This document shows positions 1 to 8,046 of a stretch of 64,000 nucleotides of DNA, one piece after another. Source of the stretch: Sphingomonas_O antarctica (GTDB lineage: Bacteria; Pseudomonadota; Alphaproteobacteria; Sphingomonadales; Sphingomonadaceae); assembly GCF_965137005.1 (NCBI RefSeq), contig NZ_CBCRXM010000012.1, forward strand, positions 29,628 through 93,627. Direction: 5' to 3'. Position numbers and translations under genes: made by a program. Position 1 is the first letter of the stretch. The number at the start of each line of letters is the position of its first letter. Below the pieces are notes generated by a model, which worked only from the letters and a program-made list of their open reading frames with translations, was not told the origin of the DNA and made no database searches.

Positions 1-1088
1 AGTTCGGGAAACAGCGGCTCCGCGCGCACGTCGTTGCCCAACAGCACGACGCATCGCCGCCCGCGCTTCACGCAAACCATCGTGTTGCCGGTCATGTCGT
101 CATGCCCGCCTTTGTAGAATCCCGCACCCTGCGGTCCTGAAAACGTGACGACGCCAAGCCCCGCCGACAGCCCCCTGAACCGCTTTTCGGGAGGCGCATC
201 GTCCTGCAACGTCGGAAATTGCGACACGCTCGTAATCGGCCGTTGCGGACGGGTCATGTCGTCGAAGGTGGCGCGGTTGAGACCTGTCCCGCTGACCAGC
301 GCGGCGGCGAACCGGCCCATATCCTCGATCGTCGTGTCCATCGATCCGGCGATGCGGACGCGTTTGCGCGGGGTGTGCTGAAACGCCTCACCTTTCGCAT
401 CCCACGCCTGCGCGGCGCGGTCCGCCCAGGCCGGCTGCCAATCCATCGCGCTGCTGGTCATCCCCAGCGGCCCAAAGGTTAGCCGGTCGGCCTCGATGCC
501 GACCGAATGCCCCAACTTCTGCTCGATCGCGAACTGGAGCAACAGCAGCCCCTCGCCCGAATAGGCATAGCGCGTGCCCGGCTCGAAATGGAATTTGAGT
601 TTCTGGTCGGGCTCGAGAAATGCGAAGTTCGCAAAGCCCGTCGCATGCGTCAGCGTGATGCGCGGCGTCAGCTTGCGCCAGCGCTCATCGCCCGCGAGGT
701 CGCCCCAATTGCCCATTCCGTGCGGCAAATTGCCATAGTCTGGCAGCGGCTTGGGCAGCATCGCGGCAAAACTCTGATCAAGGTCGACCTTCCCTTCAGC
801 CACCAGGCGCATGACCGTGTAGGCGAACACGGTCTTGCACAGCGATGCAGCGTACACCACGCTGTCGGTCTTCAGCGCACTCCCTTGGGCGGTACGCAGC
901 CCATAAGCGCGGGTCAGCACGACCTTGCCATCCTCGACGACCGCCAGCGCGAGGCCCTGCGCGCCGGTTCGGGTCATGCCGACATGGACCGCCGCATCGA
1001 TGTCGGCCGCGCGTGCCGGAGTCATCGATTTGGCACTCGCCACGCTAGCGATCATCGCGGCCAATCCGCCCAGCAGCACCCTGAACAA
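1..1088 (-). CDS. Serine hydrolase of the beta-lactamase/penicillin-binding (class C-like) family, 3' end outside window
   Basis: The minus-strand frame is open from a TTG at 1088 (GTG and ATG options further in, ATG at 1055) to the window edge, so the C-terminus is missing. The N-terminus is hydrophobic and Ala-rich like a signal peptide. The class C beta-lactamase/esterase motifs are present: SLCK at about residues 82-85 (nucleophile serine plus lysine), a YSG element where the family has Y-x-N/G, and a downstream K-G-G box (FYKGGHDD). Members hydrolyse esters, peptides or beta-lactams in the periplasm and the substrate cannot be told from sequence. The gene begins 4 bases after the oxygenase gene upstream and is probably co-transcribed with it. 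Confidence 0.8.
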   Translation of the reverse strand, partial: MFRVLLGGLAAMIASVASAKSMTPARAADIDAAVHVGMTRTGAQGLALAVVEDGKVVLTRAYGLRTAQGSALKTDSVVYAASLCKTVFAYTVMRLVAEGKVDLDQSFAAMLPKPLPDYGNLPHGMGNWGDLAGDERWRKLTPRITLTHATGFANFAFLEPDQKLKFHFEPGTRYAYSGEGLLLLQFAIEQKLGHSVGIEADRLTFGPLGMTSSAMDWQPAWADRAAQAWDAKGEAFQHTPRKRVRIAGSMDTTIEDMGRFAAALVSGTGLNRATFDDMTRPQRPITSVSQFPTLQDDAPPEKRFRGLSAGLGVVTFSGPQGAGFYKGGHDDMTGNTMVCVKRGRRCVVLLGNDVRAEPLFPE

Positions 1089-1092
1089 TGGT

Positions 1093-2439
1093 CTAAGCCG
1101 GGTTACCGCTCGCATCCAACGGCACGGCGTCGAACGCCACGGTCAGACGCTTGGCCTCGCTGTCGAACGGCAATGTCCCGTGCCAGAAATAGCTCGGGAA
1201 CAGCACCAGCATGCCGGGCTGTGGCCGGACGATCCGCCGCGGCTTGAGGTCAAGCTTGAGCGCGGCGTCGGGCACCCCGAATGCCAGCGCACCGGCGTCG
1301 CTCGTGCCGCCGACTTCGGGCGGCAGGTCGATATAGCAGGCGCTGCTCAACCAGCCCTGCGGGTGGATGTGGCTGATGTGAAATCCCTCGCTCGCCAGCC
1401 GCACCGACCACGATCCCTGAAATTTCAGGCTGCCGGTCAGCCGGCCGAGAAAGGGATGGATCGGATCGGGCTGGAGGATCGCCATCGCCGCGGCGATCGC
1501 CCGTTCGATGGCACCGCGCAGTTCGACGATCGCCGGCTCGTTACGGTCGAACAGATTGCCGCGCGTCTGCGTACCGCCACGCAGCGACTGATCCGCCGGA
1601 TGCGCACGCGTGACGTGCATCCCCGTCAGCGCGTCACGCGCCGCGCCCAGATCGACGCCCTCGAGCATCAACGGGATGATCATCCGGTCGTAGTCCGCCA
1701 GCCAACGTTCGCGATTCTCGTCCTTCTGCAACCGCCAGATCACGGTCAGCAGCGCCCAGCCCGACTGGTCGAGCGGGGCGAGTTTCGTCGCCTCCATCGC
1801 CGCCGCTTCGGCCAGCTTCAAATCACCTTTTTTCAGCGCGACATGCGCTAGCGCGAGTTGTGCCGGAGCATAGTCCTCCGCAAACGCCGCCGCCTTCATC
1901 GCTTCGTCGAACGCCTCGTCGTCGCGGTCCAGCGCCGACAGCGCATTGGCCGCGAACACGTCGATCATCGCGTCGTGTCCGAACCGCTTATCGGCCGCGC
2001 GCGCCCATTCGAGCAATTGCTCATGTTCGCCCAGCACCCGCGCGGTCGCCATCGCCGAAACCCATAACACGCCGATGTCCGGCGCGGCCTTCAGCGCGGC
2101 GCGGAAACTGTCGAGCGCCTCGCTCCCCCGCCCCATTTGCGGCAGCAGCTTGGCGAGTGTCTCATGCGCGTCGACCTGCCCCGGGAAATCTTTCAGCACG
2201 CGGCGATATTCGGTCACCGCATCGTCGAACCGGCCGAGGTCGGCGAGAACGTGCGCGCGTACGCTGAGGGTTTCTGGTGCGCGCAAGCCGCGTTTCATGC
2301 CTTCTTCCAGCGCGCTCAACGCGGCGGTGTGATTGCCCGCCACACGCCATTCTACGCCCAGATTGTGCCAGCTCGCCAGGTCGTTGGAATTGACGCGCAA
2401 ATGCTGTTGCAGGCGCGTAATTTCCGCCGGATCGCTCAT
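1093..2439 (-). CDS. TPR protein with C-terminal 2OG-Fe(II) oxygenase domain
   Basis: 448 residues. The start is ATG at 2439, which overlaps the stop of the upstream peptidase gene (ATGA); a longer frame exists but lacks support. The first ~270 residues are tetratricopeptide-like helical pairs (NLGVEWRVAGNHTAAL and similar repeats). The last ~150 match the putative 2OG-Fe(II) oxygenase family (PF13759 type): an iron-binding H-x-H in HISHIHPQGWLS, a hydrophobic strand, then PGMLVLFPSYFWHG with the distal histidine and an R-L-T-V-A-F tail that would bind 2-oxoglutarate. It probably hydroxylates a protein or peptide in the cytoplasm; the substrate is unknown. It follows the peptidase and precedes a serine hydrolase, all on the minus strand. 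Confidence 0.82.
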   Translation of the reverse strand: MSDPAEITRLQQHLRVNSNDLASWHNLGVEWRVAGNHTAALSALEEGMKRGLRAPETLSVRAHVLADLGRFDDAVTEYRRVLKDFPGQVDAHETLAKLLPQMGRGSEALDSFRAALKAAPDIGVLWVSAMATARVLGEHEQLLEWARAADKRFGHDAMIDVFAANALSALDRDDEAFDEAMKAAAFAEDYAPAQLALAHVALKKGDLKLAEAAAMEATKLAPLDQSGWALLTVIWRLQKDENRERWLADYDRMIIPLMLEGVDLGAARDALTGMHVTRAHPADQSLRGGTQTRGNLFDRNEPAIVELRGAIERAIAAAMAILQPDPIHPFLGRLTGSLKFQGSWSVRLASEGFHISHIHPQGWLSSACYIDLPPEVGGTSDAGALAFGVPDAALKLDLKPRRIVRPQPGMLVLFPSYFWHGTLPFDSEAKRLTVAFDAVPLDASGNPA

Positions 2440-4664
2440 TTCGCGTCCTTCACATTGCGGTCGAGGAAATCCTCGATCGTCCGCCACAAATGCACCGACA
2501 CCGGCCCGCCGACGCGGTGGGTGTAGCCGGGGTAGAACATCATCTCGAACCGCGTCCCCGCCTTTTGCATCGCGCTGACCGCAGCCAGAGAATTGTCGAG
2601 GAACACGTTGTCGTCCGAAATGCCGTGGATCAGGAGCAAGGGATCGGTGATCTTCGCGGCGTCGGTTACCGCCGCCGAACCGGCATAGCTGGCTTTGTCG
2701 GTGTTCGGATCACCCAGATAGCGTTCGGTGTAATGCGTGTCATACAGCCGCCAGTCGGTCACCGGCGCCCCCGCCACCGCCGCCGCGTAAACGCCCGGCG
2801 TCTTTTCCAGCATCTTGAACGACATGTAGCCGCCCTACGACCAGCCATAGATCGCGATTTTCTTGCCATCGACGAACGGCAGCGACTTCAGATAGTTCGC
2901 GCCTGCCAGCTGGTCGGCCACCTCGACGCTGCCCATCGCATGCCAGATCTGGTTTTCGAACGCGGTGCCGCGGTTGAACGAGCCACGATTGTCGATCTGG
3001 AAGAAGATCCAACCCTGCGACACCAGATACTGCGTCAAGGCGCCGCCCCAGCCGTGCGTCACCGTTTGCGGCGTGCCGGGTCCGCCATAATGCTGAAAGA
3101 ATACCGGGTAACGCTTGCCGGGCTCCATCACGGGCGTGATCATTTCCCAATAGAGATCGCTGCCGTCGGCCGCCTTGATCGACCCGAATTCGGTCGGGCG
3201 ATGCGCCGCGACGAACGGCGCATAGGGATGCCCCGGAACGGTCACCGAATTCTCGTTGATCCACGAGATGCGCTTGCCCGTCGTGTCGGCGAGATAAACC
3301 TGTGTCGGCTGGTTGGTGTTGCTGCGCGACACGATCAGCCGCGTCGCCGCGCCGTCCATCGTCGCGCCATTGGCCCAGCCGCGCTCGGTCAGCCGCGTCA
3401 CCGCCTTGGGGTTGGTCAAATCAAGTGCGTACACGTGCTTTTCGAGAACATCATCCTTGAGGCCGGCAAAATACACGCGGCCCTTCGCCTGATCGACGCC
3501 GACCAGATCGGTCACGACCCACGGCCCGCTGGTCAACTGCGTCCATTTCTTGCCGTCGAGCAGGTACAGATGCCGGTACCCGCTGCGCTCCGACGACCAT
3601 AACAGCCGTCCGTCGCGCAGCAGGCGATAGGCGTCGCTCAGATTGAGCCAGCTCTTCGGCCCAGCCGTTTCGCTGAACCAGATTGAGCTCTTGCCCGTCG
3701 CCGGATCGACCTTGAGCACATCCAGCCGTCGCTGATCGCGCGTCTCGCGCTGAACGATCAGGGTCATGCCGTCGGGCGTCCAGTCGACCCGTGCCAGATA
3801 CATATCGGGATCGTGGCCCAAATCGACCTTGACCTGCCCACTGCCATCCGCGCGCATCACATAGAGTTCGACCAGCGCATTGGGCGTACCCGCCGCCGGA
3901 TAGCGTTGCTGATACGTCGTCGTCCCGGATGCGCCGATCGCCGCGCGGGTGAAAATCTTGACCGGGGCTTCGTCGAACCGCTCGACCGCGACATGGGCAT
4001 CGTCGGGCGACCACCAGAAACCGGTGCGGCGATCGATTTCTTCCTGCGCGACGAACTCCGCCTCGCCCCAATGGACCGTACCCGCGCCGCCTTGCGTCAA
4101 CTGCCGCGCCGCGCCGCCAGCCAAGGGCATCGCCCATAAATTCTGGTCGCGCACGAAACTGATAAAGCCGCCGCGCGGTGTGATCGCGGGATTGAGCGCA
4201 TCGCGCGTCCCGTCGAGCTTGCGCGCCGACCCGTCGCGCCCCGCGACATACAGCTCGCCGTCGATCGGGATCAGCAACTGCGTGCCGTCCGGCGACCAGT
4301 CGTAACTGACGATCCCGGTTTTGCCGGTCAGCGAACGGTCGCGCTCGCGCTGCATCTTGGCGGCTTCGCTGAGTTCCGCGCCGCTGCCGACCTTCTTCGA
4401 ATCGACCAGCATCCGGCTTTGCCCGGTCTGTGTGTCGAGCGCCCACAAATCGAACCGTTCCTTCTCGTCGGCGCGGTTGCGCACCGAGGTCAGGAGCGTG
4501 CCATCGGGCGACAGCCTGAGCGATTGCGGCTGCGTTCCATTGAGGCCGGGATCGCCGAACACGCGCTCGAGCGTCAGCTTTTGCGGCGCGTCGGCCGCCA
4601 TGCCGCTACCGCCCATCGCCACCGTACCGATCACCGCCGCACATGCCAGCCATTTGCCCATCAA
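2436..4664 (-). pseudogene. S9 family dipeptidyl peptidase IV interrupted by an in-frame amber codon
   Basis: Full frame of 742 codons starting at ATG 4664 with a signal peptide. The N-terminal ~480 residues form the DPP IV beta-propeller (repeated SPDGT-type blades) and the rest is the alpha/beta hydrolase domain. The nucleophile motif should read GWSYGGY, but the codon after the serine is TAG (2835-2837), giving GWS-stop-GGYMSFKM. The frame is otherwise undamaged on both sides. Aspartate (HGISDDNV) and histidine (GYTHRVG) of the triad lie in the downstream part. As read, the product would end at residue 609 and be inactive. Because only one base is wrong in an otherwise clean frame, a recent mutation or a sequencing error are both plausible. 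Confidence 0.88.
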
Positions 4665-4712
4665 CCGCCTCCGTTGCCGCCGCTATCGACGCGCCTCGGC
4701 ACGCGCGCAACG

Positions 4713-4754
4713 AAAAAGGGGCGCGGAAACGGCTGGTCCCACGCCCCTTTTTTT
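4713..4754 (-). terminator. Rho-independent terminator after rplS
   Basis: Arms AAAAAGGGGCG and CGCCCCTTTTT flank about 20 bases just beyond the rplS stop, and a T-run follows on the minus strand. This fits the end of the ribosomal-protein transcript. Confidence 0.75.
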
Positions 4755-4770
4755 GAACTCGCTGGAGGAC

Positions 4771-5154
4771 TCAGCCCTTGGCCGTGTCGCCACGCGTGTC
4801 GCGACGTTCGGCGATACGCGCCGATTTGCCGCGACGACCGCGCAGATAATAGAGCTTGGCGCGACGCACCGCGCCCTTGCGGACGACTTCGATGCTGTCG
4901 ATGTTCGGCGAATAAAGCGGGAAGACGCGCTCCACGCCTTCGCCGAACGAGATCTTGCGGACGGTGAAGTTGCTGCCCATGCCCTTGTTCGACCGCGCGA
5001 TGCACACGCCTTCATACGCCTGGACGCGGGTGCGCTCGCCTTCGACGACGCGGACGCCGACTTTCAGCGTGTCACCGGGACGGAATTCGGGAATGGCCCG
5101 CTTGGCGGACAGGACGGCGATGTTTTCCGCCTCGATCGTCTGGATGAGGTTCAT
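4771..5154 (-). CDS. rplS: 50S ribosomal protein L19
   Basis: 127 residues starting at ATG 5154 (MNLIQTIEAENI), the usual N-terminus of L19; the longer open frame upstream is trmD sequence read in another frame. The body matches L19 throughout (RPGDTLKVGVRVVEGERTRV, then the Arg/Lys-rich KLYYLRGRRGK segment). L19 sits at the 30S-50S interface. One base separates it from trmD upstream, so the two are co-transcribed, and a terminator follows. Length is slightly above the E. coli protein (115), with a short C-terminal extension. Confidence 0.97.
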   Translation of the reverse strand: MNLIQTIEAENIAVLSAKRAIPEFRPGDTLKVGVRVVEGERTRVQAYEGVCIARSNKGMGSNFTVRKISFGEGVERVFPLYSPNIDSIEVVRKGAVRRAKLYYLRGRRGKSARIAERRDTRGDTAKG

Positions 5155-5155
5155 C

Positions 5156-5881
5156 TCATTCTTCCTTCTCGTGCCGCGCGCCAGAGGCCGGCTGGACCCG
5201 AACGCCCTCATGGCGTTCCCAAAGGTCCGGTCGGCGTGACCGTGTATCGCTCTCGGCCATCGACTTGCGCCAGGCCGCGATGCGCGCATGATCCCCCGAT
5301 CGCAGCACTTCGGGGATCGTGCGCCCTTCCCATATGACGGGTCGGGTATAATGCGGATATTCGAGCAGCCCCGTTTCGAAGCTCTCGTCATCCCCGCTGG
5401 AAGGCGCGCCCATTACGCCGGGGAGCAGCCGAACGCAAGCATCGAGCAGGACCATCGCGGCAACCTCGCCACCGGACAGCACGAAGTCGCCGATCGACAC
5501 TTCTTCTATCCCGCGCGCCTCAAAAATTCGTTCATCGAACCCCTCGAATCGCCCGCACAGCAGCACAACCCCCGGCCCCGCCGCCAACTCGCGCACCCGC
5601 GCCTGCGTCAGCGGCTTTCCACGTGGCGTAAAAGCAATCCGCGGCAGTTCCGCCGGCGCACCGTCGATCGCCGCTGCCAGCACGTCGGCGCGCAACACCA
5701 TCCCCGCCCCTCCGCCCGCCGGGGTGTCGTCCACCGACTTGTGTTTGTCGGTCGCATAGTCACGAATGTTCGTGGCCGTCAGCGTCCACGCCGACCCCAA
5801 CCCGCGCCCCGCCAGCGACGTCCCCAGCGGCCCCGGAAACATGCCCGGATAGAGGGTGAGGACATGCGCCGCGAAGGTCAT
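5156..5881 (-). CDS. trmD: tRNA (guanine-37-N1)-methyltransferase
   Basis: 241 residues from ATG 5881 (MTFAAHVLTLYPGMFPG). TrmD makes m1G37 in tRNAs reading CNN codons, preventing +1 frameshifts. The SPOUT-family knot motifs are visible: GGGAGMVLRADVL near residue 60, LLCGRFEGFDERI, and SIGDFVLSGGEVAAM, plus the C-terminal EYPHYTRP segment. It lies immediately before rplS, as in most bacteria, but is separated from rimM by a gene on the other strand. The divergent flavoprotein gene starts 49 bases upstream, so both promoters must lie in or near that gap. Confidence 0.96.
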   Translation of the reverse strand: MTFAAHVLTLYPGMFPGPLGTSLAGRGLGSAWTLTATNIRDYATDKHKSVDDTPAGGGAGMVLRADVLAAAIDGAPAELPRIAFTPRGKPLTQARVRELAAGPGVVLLCGRFEGFDERIFEARGIEEVSIGDFVLSGGEVAAMVLLDACVRLLPGVMGAPSSGDDESFETGLLEYPHYTRPVIWEGRTIPEVLRSGDHARIAAWRKSMAESDTRSRRPDLWERHEGVRVQPASGARHEKEE

Positions 5882-5930
5882 CCGAAGCGCTCTAGCCGGA
5901 ACGAACCGCTGCGCGAAGCTTTGGACGGTG

Positions 5931-6836
5931 ATGATCGACTGTGCCATTATCGGCGGCGGGCCCGCCGGATTGACTGCCGCCATTTACCTCGCGCGTTTCC
6001 ATCTGGCCGTTCGGCTTTACGACAATGGCTCCAGCCGCACCGCGTTGATCCCGCGCACCCACAACCATGCAGGCTATCCCGGCGGCATCAAGGGCACCGA
6101 CCTGCTCGACTTGATGCACAAACAGGCCGCCGAATTTGGCGTCGACCGCACCGATGCCACCGTGACGCAAATCATCCCGGACGGCGGCTTTTTCCGCGTG
6201 CTCGTCGAAGGCAGCGAGGTTCAAGCGCGCAGTATCCTCCTCGCCACCGGCGTCCACAACCTGCCGCCCAACATGGACAAGGCTGAGCATGACGCGGCAC
6301 TCGCCCGCGGTCTGATCCGGTATTGTCCGATCTGCGACGGCTATGAAGTCACCGACAAGCGCGTCGGCGTGATCGGCACCGGCGGACATGGCATGCGCGA
6401 AGCGCTGTTTTTGCGCGGCTTCACCCCGCATATCACCCTCGTGGCGCACACCGGGGTCCACGACCTCGACCAAATCGCCCGTGAAAAAATCGAGGCCGCG
6501 GGGATCGAAATCGTCGATGGCCCCGCCGCCCCAATCCATATCATCGGAAACGAGATTGCCGTCGGCACGGCAGACGGCGAACGCCGCTTCGCCAGCATCT
6601 ATCCCGCGCTCGGCTCGCACATTCGCTCCGAGCTCGCGGTGGCAGCCGGGGCTGAGGCATCCGCCGACGGCTGCCTCGTCGTGGACGATCACCAGATGAC
6701 CAGCGTCCCGGGCCTGTTCGCCGCGGGCGATGTCGTAAAGGGCCTCGACCAGATCAGCCATGCGATGGGCGAAGCCGGCGTCGCGGCGACGAAGATTCGC
6801 AATTTGTTGGACGAGCGGCAACCTATCCGGCGTTAG
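5931..6836 (+). CDS. NAD(P)/FAD-dependent oxidoreductase, thioredoxin-reductase-like
   Basis: 301 residues from ATG 5931 (a GTG lies one codon before). The N-terminal FAD Rossmann motif is GGGPAGLTAA, a second dinucleotide motif is GTGGHGMREA, and between them CPICDGYE carries the C-x2-C redox pair of the thioredoxin reductase family. The usual C-terminal ...GLFAAGDVVKGLDQISHA FAD contact is present. It probably reduces a small dithiol partner with NAD(P)H in the cytoplasm. Length (about 300) matches the family. It sits on the plus strand between rimM and trmD, which are normally adjacent, and its last 4 bases overlap rimM convergently. Confidence 0.88.
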   Translation: MIDCAIIGGGPAGLTAAIYLARFHLAVRLYDNGSSRTALIPRTHNHAGYPGGIKGTDLLDLMHKQAAEFGVDRTDATVTQIIPDGGFFRVLVEGSEVQARSILLATGVHNLPPNMDKAEHDAALARGLIRYCPICDGYEVTDKRVGVIGTGGHGMREALFLRGFTPHITLVAHTGVHDLDQIAREKIEAAGIEIVDGPAAPIHIIGNEIAVGTADGERRFASIYPALGSHIRSELAVAAGAEASADGCLVVDDHQMTSVPGLFAAGDVVKGLDQISHAMGEAGVAATKIRNLLDERQPIRR

Positions 6837-7297
6837 ATTTCAACGAAGCTCGCTTCGACCGTAACCATGTCGCCCCATTCCGGCACCGCTTCCGGCCGCA
6901 TCGGTACCATGAAACGCTTGCGGTCGGGACGTTCGATTTCGATCACGTCCCCCGCGCCGAAATTCTCGATCGCGACGACGATGCCCAGCGCCACGCCGTC
7001 GGTCGACACCGCAGGCAGCCCGATCAGATCATGGTGATAATATTCGCCATCGCCCAGCGGCGGCAACGACGACCGCGGGACCGTTAACGCGGTCCCGCGC
7101 AGCCGCTCCGCCGTCGTCCGATCGGCGATTTCGGCAAACCGCGCGATATTGCCGCGCAGCGATTTGATCGTCAGCGCCCCGTCGTTGAACGAGCGGAACG
7201 CAGACAGATCGTCGGTAAACAGCTTTAGTTTCACCTCGCCGCCCACGCCATGCGCGCCGGCAATCGCGGCGAGCGTGACGGGGCGGTCGGAGTGCAT
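6833..7297 (-). CDS. rimM: Ribosome maturation factor RimM
   Basis: 154 residues. RimM binds S19 in pre-30S particles and assists 16S rRNA processing. The N-terminal IAGAHGVGGEVKLK motif is characteristic, followed by the YYHHDLIGLPA linker region and a PRC-barrel C-terminal half ending in PEWGDMVTVEAS. It starts 6 bases after the rpsP stop, so it belongs to the rpsP transcript, but its downstream neighbour is a convergent flavoprotein gene rather than trmD. Confidence 0.95.
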   Translation of the reverse strand: MHSDRPVTLAAIAGAHGVGGEVKLKLFTDDLSAFRSFNDGALTIKSLRGNIARFAEIADRTTAERLRGTALTVPRSSLPPLGDGEYYHHDLIGLPAVSTDGVALGIVVAIENFGAGDVIEIERPDRKRFMVPMRPEAVPEWGDMVTVEASFVEI

Positions 7298-7303
7298 CGA
7301 GGC

Positions 7304-7942
7304 TTAGCCTTCAGCCGGCTTCTGGGCGCTCTCGCCTTCGACGGCAGCAGCGTCATCGCCCGCGTCGCTGTCCGGCGTGGCTTCGTTGGTTTCGGCAGAC
7401 GCTTCCGGGGTCGGCTCGGCAGCAGCCGCTTCGGCCACGGCTTCGGCTTCTGGCGTCGGCTCTTCGGTCGCGGCTTCGACTTCGGCAGCCATAACGGCTT
7501 CCGTCTCGGCCTGCGAGTCGTCGGCAGGAGCCTCCTCGGCGGGAGCTTCTTCGACAACTTCCGGCACAGGCTGGTTGGCTGCTTCGGCGGCTGCCTCGGC
7601 AGCGTCGGCGGCCTTCTTTTCCTGCTCCTCAAGGCGCTCCTTGGCCTTTTCGCCCGGCTGGCCCTTGTTCGGGTTGTTGCGCGCCGCACGCTCCATCACG
7701 CCTGCGGCATCAAGGAAGCGGAGCACACGATCCGAAGGCTGCGCGCCGACGCTCAGCCAGTGCTTCGCGCGCTCGGTGTCGAGCACCACGCGCGCCGCGT
7801 CGTCCTTGGCCAGCAGCGGATTATAGCTGCCGATCCGCTCGATGAACTTGCCGTCGCGCGACGAACGCGAATCCGCCACGATGATCTTGTAATAAGGACG
7901 CTTCTTCGAACCGCCACGCGCCAAACGAATTGCAACTGCCAT
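7304..7942 (-). CDS. rpsP: 30S ribosomal protein S16 with a long acidic Ala/Glu-rich tail
   Basis: 212 residues; the first ~80 are a normal S16 (MAVAIRLARGGSKKRPYYKI, then GSYNPLLAKDD and a WLSVGAQPSD segment). A charged lysine-rich helix (GQPGEKAKERLEEQEKKAA) follows, then roughly 110 residues made almost only of Ala, Glu, Pro, Thr and Asp. S16 in E. coli is 82 residues. Smaller extensions occur in related alphaproteobacteria, so the tail is probably a lineage trait that projects from the ribosome. First gene of the rpsP-rimM pair. Confidence 0.95.
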   Translation of the reverse strand: MAVAIRLARGGSKKRPYYKIIVADSRSSRDGKFIERIGSYNPLLAKDDAARVVLDTERAKHWLSVGAQPSDRVLRFLDAAGVMERAARNNPNKGQPGEKAKERLEEQEKKAADAAEAAAEAANQPVPEVVEEAPAEEAPADDSQAETEAVMAAEVEAATEEPTPEAEAVAEAAAAEPTPEASAETNEATPDSDAGDDAAAVEGESAQKPAEG

Positions 7943-7970
7943 GATAAATCTTCCTTTTTTTTAAATCGTC

Positions 7971-8042
7971 ATCCCGGCGAAGGCCGGGATCGCTACACAA
8001 ATAGTCTTCTGTCTCGTTAGCGGCCCCGGCATGCGCCGGGGC
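7971..8042. repeat. Two short GC-rich palindromes between ffh and rpsP
   Basis: ATCCCGGC/GCCGGGAT (7971-7978 and 7983-7990, 4-base loop) and GCCCCGGC/GCCGGGGC (8023-8030 and 8035-8042). The first resembles the palindromic intergenic elements scattered through alphaproteobacterial genomes. The pair may also end ffh transcription on the minus strand. Confidence 0.6.
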
Positions 8043-8046
8043 GACG

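Noticed and set aside
7250..8020. Long Gly/Arg-rich plus-strand frame opposite rimM and rpsP
   Set aside because: It is the reverse reading of the GC-rich rpsP tail; rpsP is certain.
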